A stretch of DNA of 64,000 nucleotides from Ilyonectria destructans (GCA_020740775.1 JAHEWK010000001.1:5704001-5768000); one strand, 5' to 3'; numbered from the stretch's first letter, positions 1 to 11,400 are shown. Numbers and translations are program-made. The notes: generated by a model from the letters alone, not told the origin.

Positions 1-1
1 T

Positions 2-616
2 ACTGACTTCCGGCGCATACTCCTACAGGGTCGAAGAGGCATAGAGAACCAATCTGTCCTTCAAACCCCAGTCTCGACGACGGATCAAGAAGCCTGGAGC
101 ATTACTCGATCCAATGCAGAATCAGTCGTAACTGAAATGACGAAGTACTATAACGTGAGCAGAAGAATCGTCTCCCCAGGAGTTTCATCATGCACTGCTA
201 ACATGTCTCCACGGAGTTTGCCCTTCAAACATTTACAGAGAATGTCATCATTCTTGGAGCTGAAAACTGCCTTGTCTCACAGGTGCTGGAGATACTAAAT
301 TTGGATCGAGTTCTTGAGCTCAGCGACGATAAACTAGCGCTCTTGGCCAACGAGCCACTGGAGACGACGCAAAGGCGAACTGAACTCCAGCAAGAGTGCA
401 GTGTCCTGAGGGCGGCGCTGAAGGCCTGCCAAAAGTACCAAAACCGCGGCTTTTCAGGTAATAAACCGTATTGATACATGGCGGGAGAGTTGGCTAACTG
501 CCCTGATAGGGATACCCGTCGCATTGCGGGAAATGAAGCCGGCTGACAAAGTCGCGGGCTTTCCTGCTCAACCTTCACCCAACCCCCAACCGAAAGAGAT
601 ATTCGAAGTTGAATGA
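2..616 (+). CDS. Dynamin-like GTPase, C-terminal end (partial at left edge)
   Basis: Three exons can be read: 2..154, 217..457 and 510..616. The two introns have GT...AG ends and CTAAC branch-like motifs. The reading frame is open from the first bases, so the gene begins to the left of the window. The visible product resembles the GTPase effector domain (GED) of dynamin/Mx-family proteins. A 'FTENV' helix start is followed by a helix ending in a 'LLANEP' segment and then a charged coiled-coil helix carrying 'TTQRRTELQQECSVLRAAL'. In this family the GED folds back on the GTPase domain and drives assembly on membranes. A short tail of about 50 residues after the GED, rich in proline, is specific to this protein. 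The GTPase domain itself is not visible, so the subfamily (vacuolar Vps1, mitochondrial Dnm1 or Mx-like) cannot be decided. The low conservation favours one of the many variable fungal Mx-like copies. Confidence 0.72.
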
Positions 617-1013
617 ATGGAGGATTTAGAACTAAATGTACCTATGATGCGTATGTAGGCACCTCTTTTGAGAGGATTCATTGTGCAATAATTTGATGTC
701 AAGGGCTTCAGCTGCAGAGGACGACGAAGCCCTACGGACAGTGTAGTCACTCCTTTATTTCCGCTTTTCAAGTTAATGCAATGTACATGGCCCTCTAATT
801 CTGCTTGACAGTGTTTTTCTTTTCTTCCTTTTGTATTTCCAAGCCCAGAGCTCACTGACTAGCCACATTGAATAGGCAGTTGCTGGGCTTTTGACTGAAA
901 GGCTGCGAACCCCCTCGTAGAATTGCATTCAGTAATATTTAAACTCATTAAATATTCATTCAAGGAAATGATACAGACTGAAAAGACTTGAGACACGGTG
1001 CATATGACATTGC
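617..1013. other. Convergent 3' intergenic region
   Basis: This lies between the stop codons of two convergent genes. It is AT-rich near 930-970, as expected for 3' untranslated and polyadenylation sequence. I see no gene in it. Confidence 0.6.
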
Positions 1014-1898
1014 TTAGACCCTGTGAGACATGAAAATGATCGATCCGTCCCGAGCCACTGTGATCCTAGGCTCTCGCGCGTTACTCCCCGCTGTAACGAT
1101 GCCCTGACTGTTACCCTCCAAGACAATGGAGTGGCTCAAGTCAACACCTGAATCAACCCTCTTCCGTGCTGGCTGCTTTGTTTGGGATTTTGGTGGAGGC
1201 GCCGCCAGTATCTGGCGGAGTAGCGTCTTGAGTAAACCACCCGCATGAGCTTCATTTCTGGGGAAGAACTTCCTCGTCTCGAGCGTATATTCCCGCAGGG
1301 CTTCGACCGTGGGGAAAATCTCGGCCTTTTCTCCTGTATGGGGAGACTCAGTGAGGTCGACGAGGTTGACGTGCGTTCGCTGCACACGCTGTAACGTATC
1401 AGCACCGACTAGAGCACTGCAGGTTGCACAGTATGACGGATAACATACCTGTCGGGATTCTTTCAAGGTGTTGGGCACTCCGACCCCGAGAGTCCGACAG
1501 AGCCGCTGCCATGACTCCAAGTTCTTCTCGTCAGTCCCAAAAGTGCTGTTGAATTGCTCTACCATGGCAGCCTTGAACTCTTCCTTGGCCTCATTTAGCT
1601 CACGCCTGTTCCACTTGAAGTGCCTGCACATGCGGCCGAACTCGGTCCAGTAGGGGGCATTGCGTTTGTGCTTGAAACCCGAGTATTGCGAAAAGAACTC
1701 GTCGATGGGTTCCCCGGAAGTCTCGCTGTCTGAATACGGGGGAGGCCCCTCACCAGCTGGCGGCGGAGGATGCGGGGATGCGTGTTGGCGGTGGGCAAAC
1801 TTGCACGAATCTCCGTAGGTGCACTTTCCGGTTTTCTGGAACTGGTGACATACGTTCCTGTTTTTATTGGAAGTCTTCTTGGTACTGCTGGGCTCCAT
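1014..1898 (-). CDS. CCCH-type zinc-finger protein
   Basis: Two exons (1449..1898 and 1014..1388) separated by a 60-nt intron with a GTATGT donor and TTACAG acceptor. The intron happens to be open in frame, so an unspliced reading would be 20 residues too long. The spliced product is 274 aa. A single C-x8-C-x5-C-x3-H zinc finger occupies residues 17-36, immediately after a basic N-terminus, and is followed by a proline-rich linker. The middle region has a helical segment with 'MCRHFKWNRRELNEAKEEF', and the C-terminal part contains 'HVNLVDL' and ends in a short strand 'ITVARDGSIIFM'. CCCH fingers of this spacing usually bind RNA. The overall architecture looks like a Pezizomycotina family of unknown role. 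The first methionine after a stretch with unlikely composition was chosen as start; an ATG further upstream in frame is possible but less likely. Confidence 0.75.
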   Translation of the reverse strand: MEPSSTKKTSNKNRNVCHQFQKTGKCTYGDSCKFAHRQHASPHPPPPAGEGPPPYSDSETSGEPIDEFFSQYSGFKHKRNAPYWTEFGRMCRHFKWNRRELNEAKEEFKAAMVEQFNSTFGTDEKNLESWQRLCRTLGVGVPNTLKESRQVCYPSYCATCSALVGADTLQRVQRTHVNLVDLTESPHTGEKAEIFPTVEALREYTLETRKFFPRNEAHAGGLLKTLLRQILAAPPPKSQTKQPARKRVDSGVDLSHSIVLEGNSQGIVTAGSNAREPRITVARDGSIIFMSHRV

Positions 1899-2417
1899 GG
1901 TTTGGCTTAGTGATGTCGCTGTGCGACAAGAGATGGCATGCAGTGATAAGAAGAGGGTGGACGCGAGGACTGTCCGGGGAGGATGGACAGCTCCATGGAG
2001 ATCCTGGCCTTTATGAGCACAGCACAGAGGTAATGGCGGTAAAGGGGGCAATGTAGAAATAGGCTGTACGTAGAGGTACTGATGCATAAACATTGGAGCT
2101 ATTGGCAGACACCACCAACAGCAAACCAACGCGGGTCACACTGCATGCAGCCAGCCTCGCCACAGTTTCGGGCATCCTTTCAGGCTCCAACCGTTTTGGG
2201 AAGCCTGCGTTTGCGGGTGTCGATTTTCGCGATATTTGAATGCGAGAACAGCTCATAGTAACTGAATCCTATGACAATACGAACTGTACAGTTGCCTCCG
2301 TGGTTCTCGGTACATGTCCCCACAATATCCGGAGCTTGCCCCGGCCCCGCTCGGGACCTCGCCGTTTAAGTCGATAGGCAACCAAACATTAACCATAAAA
2401 TGCACAATGCAGGAGGC
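1899..2417. other. Intergenic region between two minus-strand genes
   Basis: This is the promoter and leader side of the CCCH gene and the 3' flank of the next gene. No additional gene or repeat was seen. Confidence 0.55.
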
Positions 2418-3078
2418 TCACGAATGGGCCTCGAGGTCATCTGGCCGAGCATCTCCAGCCTCGTCTGCCTGATCTTGCGGGCCACCGTCCCCGGGCCCAT
2501 CGCTCTCAGGTCCGCCATTCTCACTGGGTTCGTCTGGTGTCTCGTTCTTTTCGCCCTCACCACCGGGTTCCCCATCCCCATCTCGTCTCCCAAACCAACG
2601 ACCGAACCATCGCGCTGCCAGACCCCCCGCAGCTGCTCCTTGCACCACCCCATGGACTGCTGCCACGCCATATCCACCAGCCCCGGCACTCTGCAGTGTT
2701 GCAAACAAACTGGGCGCGACGACACTCCCAATACCGCTTTGCGCTCCCGCGGCGATAGAGCCTGGACCGTGTTAGTAGTGCAGTGATGCTAACGAGTAGA
2801 TACCCGGAAGATAGAACTCTAACCTCCTACAATACCGTTCGCTCCAAACCCAAGGATTCCCAGAACTGGCGACGCCACTATTGCTGGCGACACCAGAGCC
2901 GCAGCACCGACTCCAACGGCAGCGGCCTGGACGGGGTGATCACTGGCCCATTTCCGCATCTAGGCCACGAAATTAGCAAGTTGCATATAGATGATATCGT
3001 GGACCCCGCTCTCACGTTCGCGAAGCAATCGCTTTCCTCGTCGCCGGGATTCTCTCCGCCTTCGTTTGGTCTCGACAT
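2418..3078 (-). CDS. Ifi-6-16/ISG12-like small hydrophobic protein
   Basis: Three exons (3016..3078, 2824..2959, 2418..2761) join in frame across introns of 56 and 62 nt, the second with an ACTAAC branch motif. The 180-aa product has a short acidic N-terminus (residues 1-21). It continues with a glycine/alanine-rich hydrophobic region (about 30-110) containing 'GILGFGANGIVGGSIAAGAQ' and then 'FATLQSAGAGG'. These are the hallmarks of the interferon-inducible Ifi-6-16/ISG12 family (Pfam Ifi-6-16), which in animals are mitochondrial or nuclear-envelope membrane proteins. A long acidic, proline/glycine-rich tail follows. The family also occurs in fungi, where its function is not established. The split codon GG|C falls exactly inside the hydrophobic motif, which supports the splice model. 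Confidence 0.78.
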
Positions 3079-4460
3079 TGCGTGCGCGCTGATTCAAATC
3101 TTCTTGCTGAATTGGGGTTCGGTAGGTGAGAGTGGAAAAACGCTGCACCGGGTCGCAGTTTTAAAGGTGAATTGTGAAAGGGGACTGAGTTAACCCCTCA
3201 AAAATAGTCAGGTAATGTCGGGGGGGCAGCCAAGTTGAGGCGAGGACTCATCTTGTTGGCGGAAGTGTGGAAGAAAAGAAAGGAAGATGAAACTGCTGCG
3301 GGGGGAGTGAATGTTATGTATGTAGCCTTGCGACCGTGAATCAAGGCCGGAAGCCGGACGCGCTGATTCCAGGCACGGCAGTGTTTCATGACCGGAGGCC
3401 AGGCGGACCGAAGGCAGGCAGGCTCTAGCTACTGTAGACACTCTAGATGATCAGTATCGGATAAAAGAAAGTGAGTAATAAATGAATAATATCAACTTTA
3501 TACAGTTACGAGTCAAGAGGAGAAGCATGAGGGTGGCCAACCAACCAACCAACCAGCTTCCGCCGATATGGCTGTACAGCCTGATGGCGACCGTCGCTGT
3601 GGCCGTATAGATGGCCAACAACCAAGCGACCGTTGAGCGCGAAACGAATCCACGGGGTTGGTGGAAATTGCAAGGTAGAAACCTGAATGGTTGAAAAATA
3701 CCTCAGCAAACAGTCAACTACGCGGTCCTGTTTGTGGCTGTGAAGCGTCCATAAGCCTGCAATAGATAGCTGACAGTGGTCCATTATGCCTTGCAAGGCA
3801 TACTCGGTTGGTTTCATCGACACTGCGGTAGTATTCCGCCTACGATCTTATAAACCGATACAGGGATGTTTCAGAAACACAACACTACTCTCATAGGACA
3901 CACATGATCGTAGGCCAATAATGTTATATCTTTAATTCTATACTCATGACTATTCAGTTGTGTGGCACTAGCTGTTCAGTATCCAACAAAGACGTGCGAG
4001 ATAGCCAATGCCGAACAATACGGGTCACTTCTGATACATAATCCGCATGTAAATATCCACAATGCCACAAGAGTCGCACCATGCCGATTTCGAAGATAGC
4101 AAGGCAACTTTAGAAACATTACTTGAACGATATCGCAATAGCATCCTGCTGTGTCCCCAGCTTAAGCTCCATGTTGTCTCGAGGCTGAGGGCGACAGTGG
4201 TTAGGATGAAAGCGATGTATATTCAAAATTAGATTAATGACACTCCTCGCTGATCCTTAAACGTAACAAGTAGACATCACAATCTTTCAACCAAAATAAG
4301 TGGGCCAACAACTTTCGATTTTTTGGCAAGTCCTCGCTGGTATTACAAACTCCCGCCAGTCGCCCACGGAATCAATCTAGATGTAAGTAAGCATCATCCT
4401 TCCAATCCCGTCCCAACCCATCTTTGAACCATTCTCTTTGTGCCGTCACTCTTACATCCT
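3079..4460. other. Intergenic region, no gene recognised
   Basis: This is about 1.4 kb between the start of the ISG12-like gene and the stop of cwc22. The first part is the likely promoter. From about 3820 to 4330 the sequence becomes AT-richer and has no sustained reading frame. Short open frames here have unnatural composition. Confidence 0.5.
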
Positions 4461-7040
4461 TCAGCTTTCCCGTCGTCCTCGCTTTACTGGTGGCGGTGAC
4501 CTCGATAAGCTATCACTGTACCGTCTCCTCTTTGCTGGTACCGAGCTCAACTCCCTCCTGTTCTCTCCACGCTTGGGTGGGCTCGGCGATCGCGAGTATG
4601 AACCTCGCCGCCCACCGTTTCGGGCAGGTGGAGGGGATCGCGAATCATATGAGGCTGACCGGCTGCGCTGCTTGGGCTTGTTTCGTGGCCCACTGCTGAC
4701 CGAGGAGCTGTTTCGGCGGTACGCCCCCGGGCCAGGCTTTCCAGCAGGTCGCCCACGTTGGGGAGGACCAGCTGGGGGCTTATCCCGTCCTCTTGCGGGG
4801 GAGGGAGATCGGCTTCGCGAGCCATACGAGCCGCTTCGTGACCGCGCACGCTTGTTTCGAGGAGCGGGCGAGGGTGACCGGCTTTGGGAACCGTAAGAAC
4901 CGCTCCGAGCGCGAGCTCGCCGGGCTGGAGGGGTTCGTGACCGACTCTGAGACGAGTATGAGCCACTGCGAGCCCGGCCACGTCCACCCCGAGGTGCTGG
5001 AGACCTCGAACGGCTAACACTGCCTGGGCGTCTTCGTTGAGGACTGGCCGAGTACGAGCTCTGACGTCCGCGTGCGGGGGGAGATCTAGAGTGCGACCTC
5101 GACTTCGATCGCGATGAACTGTAAGAACGCGCCCGTCCTCTTCGGGATGGAGTTCGTGATTGTGTGCGACCTCGTTCACCATCAACCCTGCGAGGCGACC
5201 GCGATCGTGACCGCGAGTACGAAGACCCTGTGTAGGAAGAGTAACTCGACACGGAATCCGAATCCGAATCGGCGGCAGGCGGCGCGGGTAGCGCTGGCTT
5301 GGGCATGTTCTGAAGGAACTCTCGCATCTCTTCAGTAAGGGCGCCCATACCAATACTTGTGAAGTAGTTGATGGAGAATCTGATATTGCGTGCGCTGTCC
5401 TTGGGGAACAGACCCTCGAGGCTAGTCCGCAGCGTCTCATCCGATAGTCGTGTCCTGAGCTTGGCCATGCCAGTCTCCTCAGCAATGTTCTGGAACAAAA
5501 TCTTGATGAAGATACGGCTGCTCGACGTGGTCTCGTCCTCATTGAGATGGATGACAGAGAGGCAGTGCCAGCCCAGGGCATCCGAGGCGAACATGTGGCC
5601 GAACAGCATGGCGATGTTGCGCAGCTTGTTGTTCTCATAGCGGTGGATAGTCTCGTAGTACTTGACAAAGGCCTGCTCAAACAGGTCACACCACAAGCGG
5701 TTGATCTTGGAGAAGCGCTCGCCTATCAGGCCGAAGAACTTGGTGTATGTCTTCTCCTGGGAACAGCACTCGACAACCATGGATGGCAGCTCTGACTCCT
5801 GGCCCGCGGGGAGATTGATCTTCATGAGCTTGTGAACAGCTTCTTCGGGGTCGGCACTGGACATGATGGTGAGGTAGATGGTTCTCCGCAGGTTGACCAG
5901 ATCGGCGTTAGACTGGTCCTTGATCTCCATCGCCTTGGTCTCCTGATCCTCCTCTTCCTCATCGGAGCTCTCGTCTTCATCATCGTCGTCATCGTCGTAG
6001 TCACTGCCTTCGCCAAGAATTTCGGCCTTGAGCTTCTTGTATGCATCCTCGTGCTCCTCCCACTCGGCATCGAACTTGAAGATGTTCAAGCCATCCTGCA
6101 CATCCACTTCTCCGTCTAGTTCCACTCGGTGGGTGATCTGATCCTCCTCCTCAACAAGGTCTAGCTCCTCCTTGACGGCCGGGTTGTCCTTATACTTGTC
6201 CTTGCGCACTTGGAATAGCACCTCGATCATGTACTGGGTTCGCTTGTCGATGTCGGCCTCGTGGAGAATGTTCCGGAACTGGTCGAAGACAGCCATGGAG
6301 ATGGACGGCTGCATCTCCTCCAGGTACTGTCCGACCTCGCGACAGAATCCAACCGCAATCTCAACGCTGTCGTCGGTCGGCTTGTGCAACAGTAGGAGCA
6401 GGATCTGGCCGGCCAGCATCTCGTACTGCACTTGTTGGTTGATGAGGTGGGCAAGGAAGGTGGTCGAGGAGAGACAGACGGCCTTGTCATTGCGCTTGAA
6501 ACCCTTGCGGAACTGCATAACAATGCGCTTGACCAGCAGTTCGCCGACCTGGGGCAATTTGGTGTTGACAATGGCGGCCATGGCGGCGTAGATGGGAGTG
6601 AAGGGCAAACTAGCGGCCTGGGCCTTCATGATGGAGCGGCAGAAGAGGCCGCGACCACGGACGAGGTTCTCTCCAAACAGTTCGGGCACAATGTACTTGA
6701 TGTTCGCCGTGTTGACCTTGTTGATGAGACCGTTGATACTCTTCTTGAGCGCCTCCCAAGCCATGCGCTGGTACTCCTTGCTCGTCTTGTCGGTGATCTG
6801 GGCCTGGAGGGCGCGCAGACGGGCGGGCGGGATGTAGGTGCCGCCGGATCGCATGGTGAGCAGTTTCTCATACTCGGCCTTTGCGGCGGCCTGCTTCTCC
6901 TCCTCGGTGCGGACGGGGACGGGTGCGGGAGGAGGCGATCGCGAGCGCGCGGCCTTGGAGGGGCGATAGGAGTCGCCATCGCGCTGGGCGCCGCGGTCGC
7001 GGTCGCGACGGGGGATGTCGACCTCGCCAGACGCCATCAT
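4461..7040 (-). CDS. cwc22: Pre-mRNA-splicing factor Cwc22
   Basis: A single-exon 859-aa protein. Cwc22 is a spliceosome component that, in other eukaryotes, escorts eIF4A3 to the spliceosome for exon-junction-complex deposition. The order of parts fits the family. A charged N-terminus is followed by a MIF4G domain at roughly residues 85-290, including 'INKVNTANIKYIVPELFGEN' and 'GRGLFCRSIMKAQ'. Next come an acidic linker (about 345-375, runs of Asp/Glu) and an MA3 domain at roughly 390-500 ('NLRRTIYLTIMSSADPEEA'). A long Arg/Ser-rich tail runs from about residue 590 to the end, with many SRSRSP-type repeats. The tail is longer than in yeast Cwc22 and is typical of filamentous fungi. The start could be either of two adjacent methionines; the upstream one is given. 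The repetitive tail creates long spurious open frames in other phases. Confidence 0.95.
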   Translation of the reverse strand: MMASGEVDIPRRDRDRGAQRDGDSYRPSKAARSRSPPPAPVPVRTEEEKQAAAKAEYEKLLTMRSGGTYIPPARLRALQAQITDKTSKEYQRMAWEALKKSINGLINKVNTANIKYIVPELFGENLVRGRGLFCRSIMKAQAASLPFTPIYAAMAAIVNTKLPQVGELLVKRIVMQFRKGFKRNDKAVCLSSTTFLAHLINQQVQYEMLAGQILLLLLHKPTDDSVEIAVGFCREVGQYLEEMQPSISMAVFDQFRNILHEADIDKRTQYMIEVLFQVRKDKYKDNPAVKEELDLVEEEDQITHRVELDGEVDVQDGLNIFKFDAEWEEHEDAYKKLKAEILGEGSDYDDDDDDEDESSDEEEEDQETKAMEIKDQSNADLVNLRRTIYLTIMSSADPEEAVHKLMKINLPAGQESELPSMVVECCSQEKTYTKFFGLIGERFSKINRLWCDLFEQAFVKYYETIHRYENNKLRNIAMLFGHMFASDALGWHCLSVIHLNEDETTSSSRIFIKILFQNIAEETGMAKLRTRLSDETLRTSLEGLFPKDSARNIRFSINYFTSIGMGALTEEMREFLQNMPKPALPAPPAADSDSDSVSSYSSYTGSSYSRSRSRSPRRVDGERGRTQSRTPSRRGRARSYSSSRSKSRSHSRSPPARGRQSSYSASPQRRRPGSVSRSRSPAPRGGRGRARSGSYSSQSRSRTPPARRARARSGSYGSQSRSPSPAPRNKRARSRSGSYGSRSRSPSPARGRDKPPAGPPQRGRPAGKPGPGAYRRNSSSVSSGPRNKPKQRSRSASYDSRSPPPARNGGRRGSYSRSPSPPKRGENRRELSSVPAKRRRYSDSLSRSPPPVKRGRRES

Positions 7041-7490
7041 CGCGATGGGGACGGTTGCGGTCGTAGGGAGCGGTGATGTGGTTATGTCGTCGTCGAGGCA
7101 GGCAAAACCATCCTCGCCCGTCGTCGGTCGAAAGAAGAAGTCAAACGTTGGTTGCTAGCTTGGGGCTGGGAAAGGCTGGCGTCGCGACCGGCCAGCAGGC
7201 GACAGGAAGGAAAAAAAATTGGTGCACGGGCCAGCGAGGCTGCTCAGAAGCTGCTGCGCCTCATGGCCATGATGAGGACATGTGGTGTGGCGTAGATGTG
7301 TGGCGGATGCTTTAGCAGCGCGCAAGCTGTTCTCGTCACCTCCTGAAATCGCGTCTAATAATTTTGGACAGGCTGGAGGTACCTGTGGTCGAATCCTGAA
7401 CCCATCATCAACATCATCTTAACCACCACACTCCTTTCTCACTCTTCTCCTGCCGCTGCATACGCTCGCTCCCCCCGCGCACCCTCGACA
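7041..7490. promoter_or_regulatory. Divergent promoter between cwc22 and dpm2
   Basis: This 450-bp spacer separates two head-to-head housekeeping genes, so both promoters must lie here. It contains a perfect AGGTACCT palindrome at 7377..7384. A pyrimidine-rich stretch at 7400-7480 just before the dpm2 start is typical of a fungal transcription start region. Confidence 0.6.
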
Positions 7491-7973
7491 ATGGTAATTA
7501 CTCTCCATCACTCCTTTCGTCCCTTCGGCCCCTGTCCCTGAATGAGACGCTCCCCGCGCCGCGAATCTTCGACAACCCCTCGGCTTGAACTTTCGGTTTG
7601 ACTGACTTCTTCTCTTCTCTGTAGTTGGACAAAATCGTCGGCCTAGCCATGCTCGTGGCCGCCTCTGTCGTCTTCCTCTACTACACCATCTGGACCCTGC
7701 TTATGGTACGTGGGCTTGCCTCTTCTCTCAGTCGAGAGCCTCCCGTCTTCGCGCAACCGTCACCCCCCGACTAACGCCTCTTCCTAGCCCTTTGTCGATG
7801 GCGACCACCCGCTGCAGAACTTCTTCCCTCCCCGTGTTTGGGCTATCCGAATCCCCGTTATCCTCATCCTCCTGGGCTCCGCCGTTGTGGGCTCTTTCCT
7901 GGCCATGGTCATGATCCGAAGCAACAGGAAGAAGGCCGCCAAGGCCAAGGCCGCGGCCAAGAAGAAGAACTAA
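7491..7973 (+). CDS. dpm2: Dolichol phosphate-mannose synthase regulatory subunit Dpm2
   Basis: Three exons: 7491..7493 (the ATG alone), 7625..7705 and 7788..7973, with introns of 131 and 82 nt, both phase 0. The 89-aa product has two membrane-spanning helices (about residues 8-25 and 48-70). A conserved loop 'PFVDGDHPLQNFFPPR' lies between them, and a lysine-rich cytosolic tail ends in AKAKAAAKKKN. This matches Dpm2, the small ER membrane protein that stabilises the Dpm1 catalytic subunit. Its product, dolichol-phosphate-mannose, is used for N-glycans, O-mannosylation and GPI anchors. The length fits the family (about 80-95 aa). The first exon consisting of only the start codon is unusual but is required, because the next in-frame ATG would remove half of the first helix. 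Confidence 0.9.
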
Positions 7974-8461
7974 ACGACGATGGATGTCGGTGGATATACC
8001 ATGTAATTATCAATCGTGGCGGCCCTGGATGCTCGTACCAGGAAGAACCGCCAATTAATCAAGCCTCGGACTCGCTCAACTGGTGGACTGAGACGCCACG
8101 TCCGGCGCGTCGTCGCTCGGCACATCCAAAGCGCTGGCTACGAAGAAATGGGTATCTAATCTGTTTCTATATTTAATGAGGCTTCTGGGCCGGTCAAACA
8201 AAAGTGCTGTCCTAAAGATTACGTCTCCCCGTACAAGCAACGTGTCCAACAGGCCAGAATCAGACAACTCCAACGGGACCAAGACTCGAAGAGTGAAAGT
8301 GAACTAAGCTAGACGTGCTTCGTCCGAACCACCAATCCTGCCCAATGCCAATAAAATAGCAAGAGCAACCGGAAATCATTCACTGGTACTCCAGAGAGGA
8401 GAGCAAAGCCAAGCAATACCCATCTCAAGTCCCATACAAGCCTCATCCTCCAATGCGCCTC
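7974..8461. other. Convergent 3' intergenic region
   Basis: This lies between the stops of dpm2 and the BCAS3-like gene. No gene was seen, and the sequence is consistent with two overlapping 3' untranslated regions. Confidence 0.55.
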
Positions 8462-11400
8462 TTATACTCGCTGGTCCGCAAAGTCGAGGACTTCGCAGTC
8501 ATCCTCAAAGAAGCCATCCTCGCCAGGGCCGTTTCCTTGCGCCCCACGTCGTCTTCTCGTCGTCACGACGATCTGCTCCTCGTCCCCGTATTGCATCACA
8601 CGCTCCATGGCAGACTGGGGGAGAGCAATATGGTCATCGGGGCCGCCGTAGTCTTCCTCGGCCACTGGCGGCAGTCCAAGGTCTAGTCGAACGACGGCGA
8701 TCTCCTGACCGAATGCCCAAGCTCCTGAGCTCAGCGTCTCGTGAGAGGCGCTACTTTCCGTGGGTTGCCCCTTCTTCTTCTTCGACCGCATTTTTCCCTC
8801 TAGACTAGTATCGGCCAGGATCTGTGATACCACCTCCAACTGGGCTGTCGTGCCCCGACTATATTCGCACAACGTGACTCGCCTGTCAGTGTGGAATGGC
8901 TGATATGGGGCGCTTGACTCTATCTCAGCCTGGGGGATCGAGGACTCCATGACTTGCTCCGCTGGGGCGATGCGTGGGCGTGCATTCAGAGTGAGCGTAT
9001 TTCCTGCATCCATGTCACGGTCTGACAGGTCAAGGATCTCTTCCTGAGCCCCTAGGTCCATCATTTGTCGGACGGCAGGGGCTACGAGATCGTTGGGCAA
9101 AGCCGGCACGTTGTAATCCTGGTACCTGCTCGCTCGTGTTACCCGTCTACCGGATTGGACAGAGGAGCGGCGGGTCTTGCAGGAAAACGTTCGCACGAGG
9201 CCATCTCCGACCACGAAGAGCGCGTGATGTCTCCGGCTCTTGATCCAGGCCACACAAGAAGCCGACGGTAGCGCGGAACTTGGTGGCAGTGAAACCCGAT
9301 TCTCGCCCGTGTGCCGAAGCTGGTTCAAGGCTGTCCCGGTCTTGCCGAGCGAGTTGCTGATACTAGCAGCAATAACTCGTCCGCCAATAGCTGCCGAGTC
9401 CTTGAGCGTGCTTCCTGTTACACCGGGGATATTCGCACTGCTGCGGCGGGGACGTGTCACGAAAGGCTTCGCGGCGTGGTATGCTGCACCAAAAGCGCCT
9501 GACGCGATGGAGACTGCCGAGCTGGAGGGCTCGGGAGTCGCAGTCCCGCTCTCTGGGACAGCCTTGCGGCGACGGGGTGCTGGCCAGATAAACGCACTCG
9601 ATGGCATATCAAGAAGATGAACAGTGCCTCGTTCCGTCACCATTGCGATGCGCTCGCCCGATGCCTCGGTCCAAGCAACGTCGACAATACGTGCGACAGT
9701 CATTCTGGAAAACTGGGCAATTTGGCGAACCTGCGGCCCAGTATTGGTGTTCGGAGTAACCGTCGCCTGCAGAGGCGAAGACCTGGTATGTTGGATACGG
9801 AAGAGGTCCCACACCGTCTGCACATCTCCCTTGCTGCTCGCTGTGAAGAGAGCGAGAGAGGATGGGGAGAAAGAGAGGAAGCTGCATCCCAACGGGGTCA
9901 CAAACGTCGTCAGGGGATGAATTGAGGCCGAGGATGTAAGAGACTCGGCATCAACGATCGAGACCACGCCTGGTTCTTTGGACACAACTTGTCCAGAGGA
10001 CCCATGCGTGGGAGGGAACTGGCTCGGATCTGCGTGAGGAGACCGAGTGCCAGCCCAGTGTTGAGGAGGCGAGCGAGCTTGCTGTGGCAGCGATTGAGGG
10101 CCGGATGACTTATTCCAGTACGAGTTCCAGGCCTGTAAGCCTTGCTGCCCAACCCACTTGGCTCCTTGAATCAGTTCTTGAGTCGTCTCGCGCATGATCT
10201 TGTTGACGACACTGTCTGAGATTGGCAGGTCCACAGAGGCAGAGATCTGGGGCAGTTGCGGCGGTGTGATGCTTGAGAGCCCCGGTGCCTTGCCCAGGAT
10301 AGGGAGGGGCACATGCGCTCTGAGTGAAATCTGGGACGACGGCGCCGAAGGACAATACGCAATCCACCGTCCGTTGAGAGTGAGGATCGGGGTTTGAGGG
10401 CTAGGCCGAGGCGGAGTTGGCGAGGCGCGTACCTTATCGGCCTCCTCGGGCACATCGCCGCGGTAGCTCTGTTGAAGGCTGGCCCATAGCTTGCCGACAC
10501 ATGTAAAGATGTGGCCGTTTTGGCTCTCCAGAAGCTGGAGGTATACCCAACACTCACCAGTGAGACCAGAGCACACAACAATCGTCCCAGAATCTGCTCG
10601 GATTGTAAATGCACCGTTGGGCTGGGGAGGCCGGAAGATGGGGTTGGTGACGGAGATCTCAGGATTGATCGGTATCTTGGGCGCTTGAAGCAGCACATCA
10701 ACCGGCTGGTTCGTCTTAAGCGAGTATATTTCAACCGAGGTTTGATAAGAGTCGATTGGAGAGCTCTGCCGACCCTGGAATCCGTCCTGTTGGGTGAAAA
10801 CGGACCGAGGGCTGGTGGTGCCGTCGGGCTTGGGACTTGCACCGTCACCTTGAACGGAAATCCCTGGCGTCGAGGGCAGAACTGGGCCGTGGAGCACTAC
10901 CGCCACAAGAGGGAAGAGGGATTCCTGGTCTCCGTCTACCGTCCAGGGGAGAATCTTGGCATGATGAACGCCTCCTCTCAGCCCCTTGAGGCTGCCGACG
11001 GGCTCCAAACCTCGTTTGCCCACAGCGTAGACATCCAAACCGCCCTCATATCCCGCAATGACAACATTACCCGGACCACCAGGGAAACCGGAGCACTCTG
11101 GGAGCTTGTCAAACCCAAAGAAGTAACCCCGTTCCCCGGCCTTGATGCCCGAGTTGGATGTCATGTTAAGATCGATGTCAGGGGCACCATAGAAGTGCGA
11201 CTGGGGCTGGTGGGGAAGCGGTGGGTGGGATCCTATCCGGGAGCCCGGGAAAGGTGAATTCACTGAGCCACGGCGATAAGACGTTGGCAGGTGTGGCGGG
11301 GTTTCGGGCGACTGGTACTGTGCCTCCATATGGAAGCTCAGAGGACGTCGAATGTTGTTGGGCGGGGAGAATGAGGCCGGGGAGGGGCTCATGTATGGTC

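Noticed and set aside
4547..5689. 380-codon open frame on the minus strand overlapping cwc22
   Set aside because: It is an alternative phase of the Arg/Ser repeat tail and MA3 region of cwc22. The Arg/Ser/Thr-rich composition mirrors the repeats.
6432..7076. 214-codon plus-strand open frame
   Set aside because: Antisense to the MIF4G region of cwc22; composition is Gly/Ala/Leu-rich without motifs.
7370..7400. tRNA B-box-like GGTCGAATCC
   Set aside because: No matching A box, cloverleaf stems or T-loop consensus around it.
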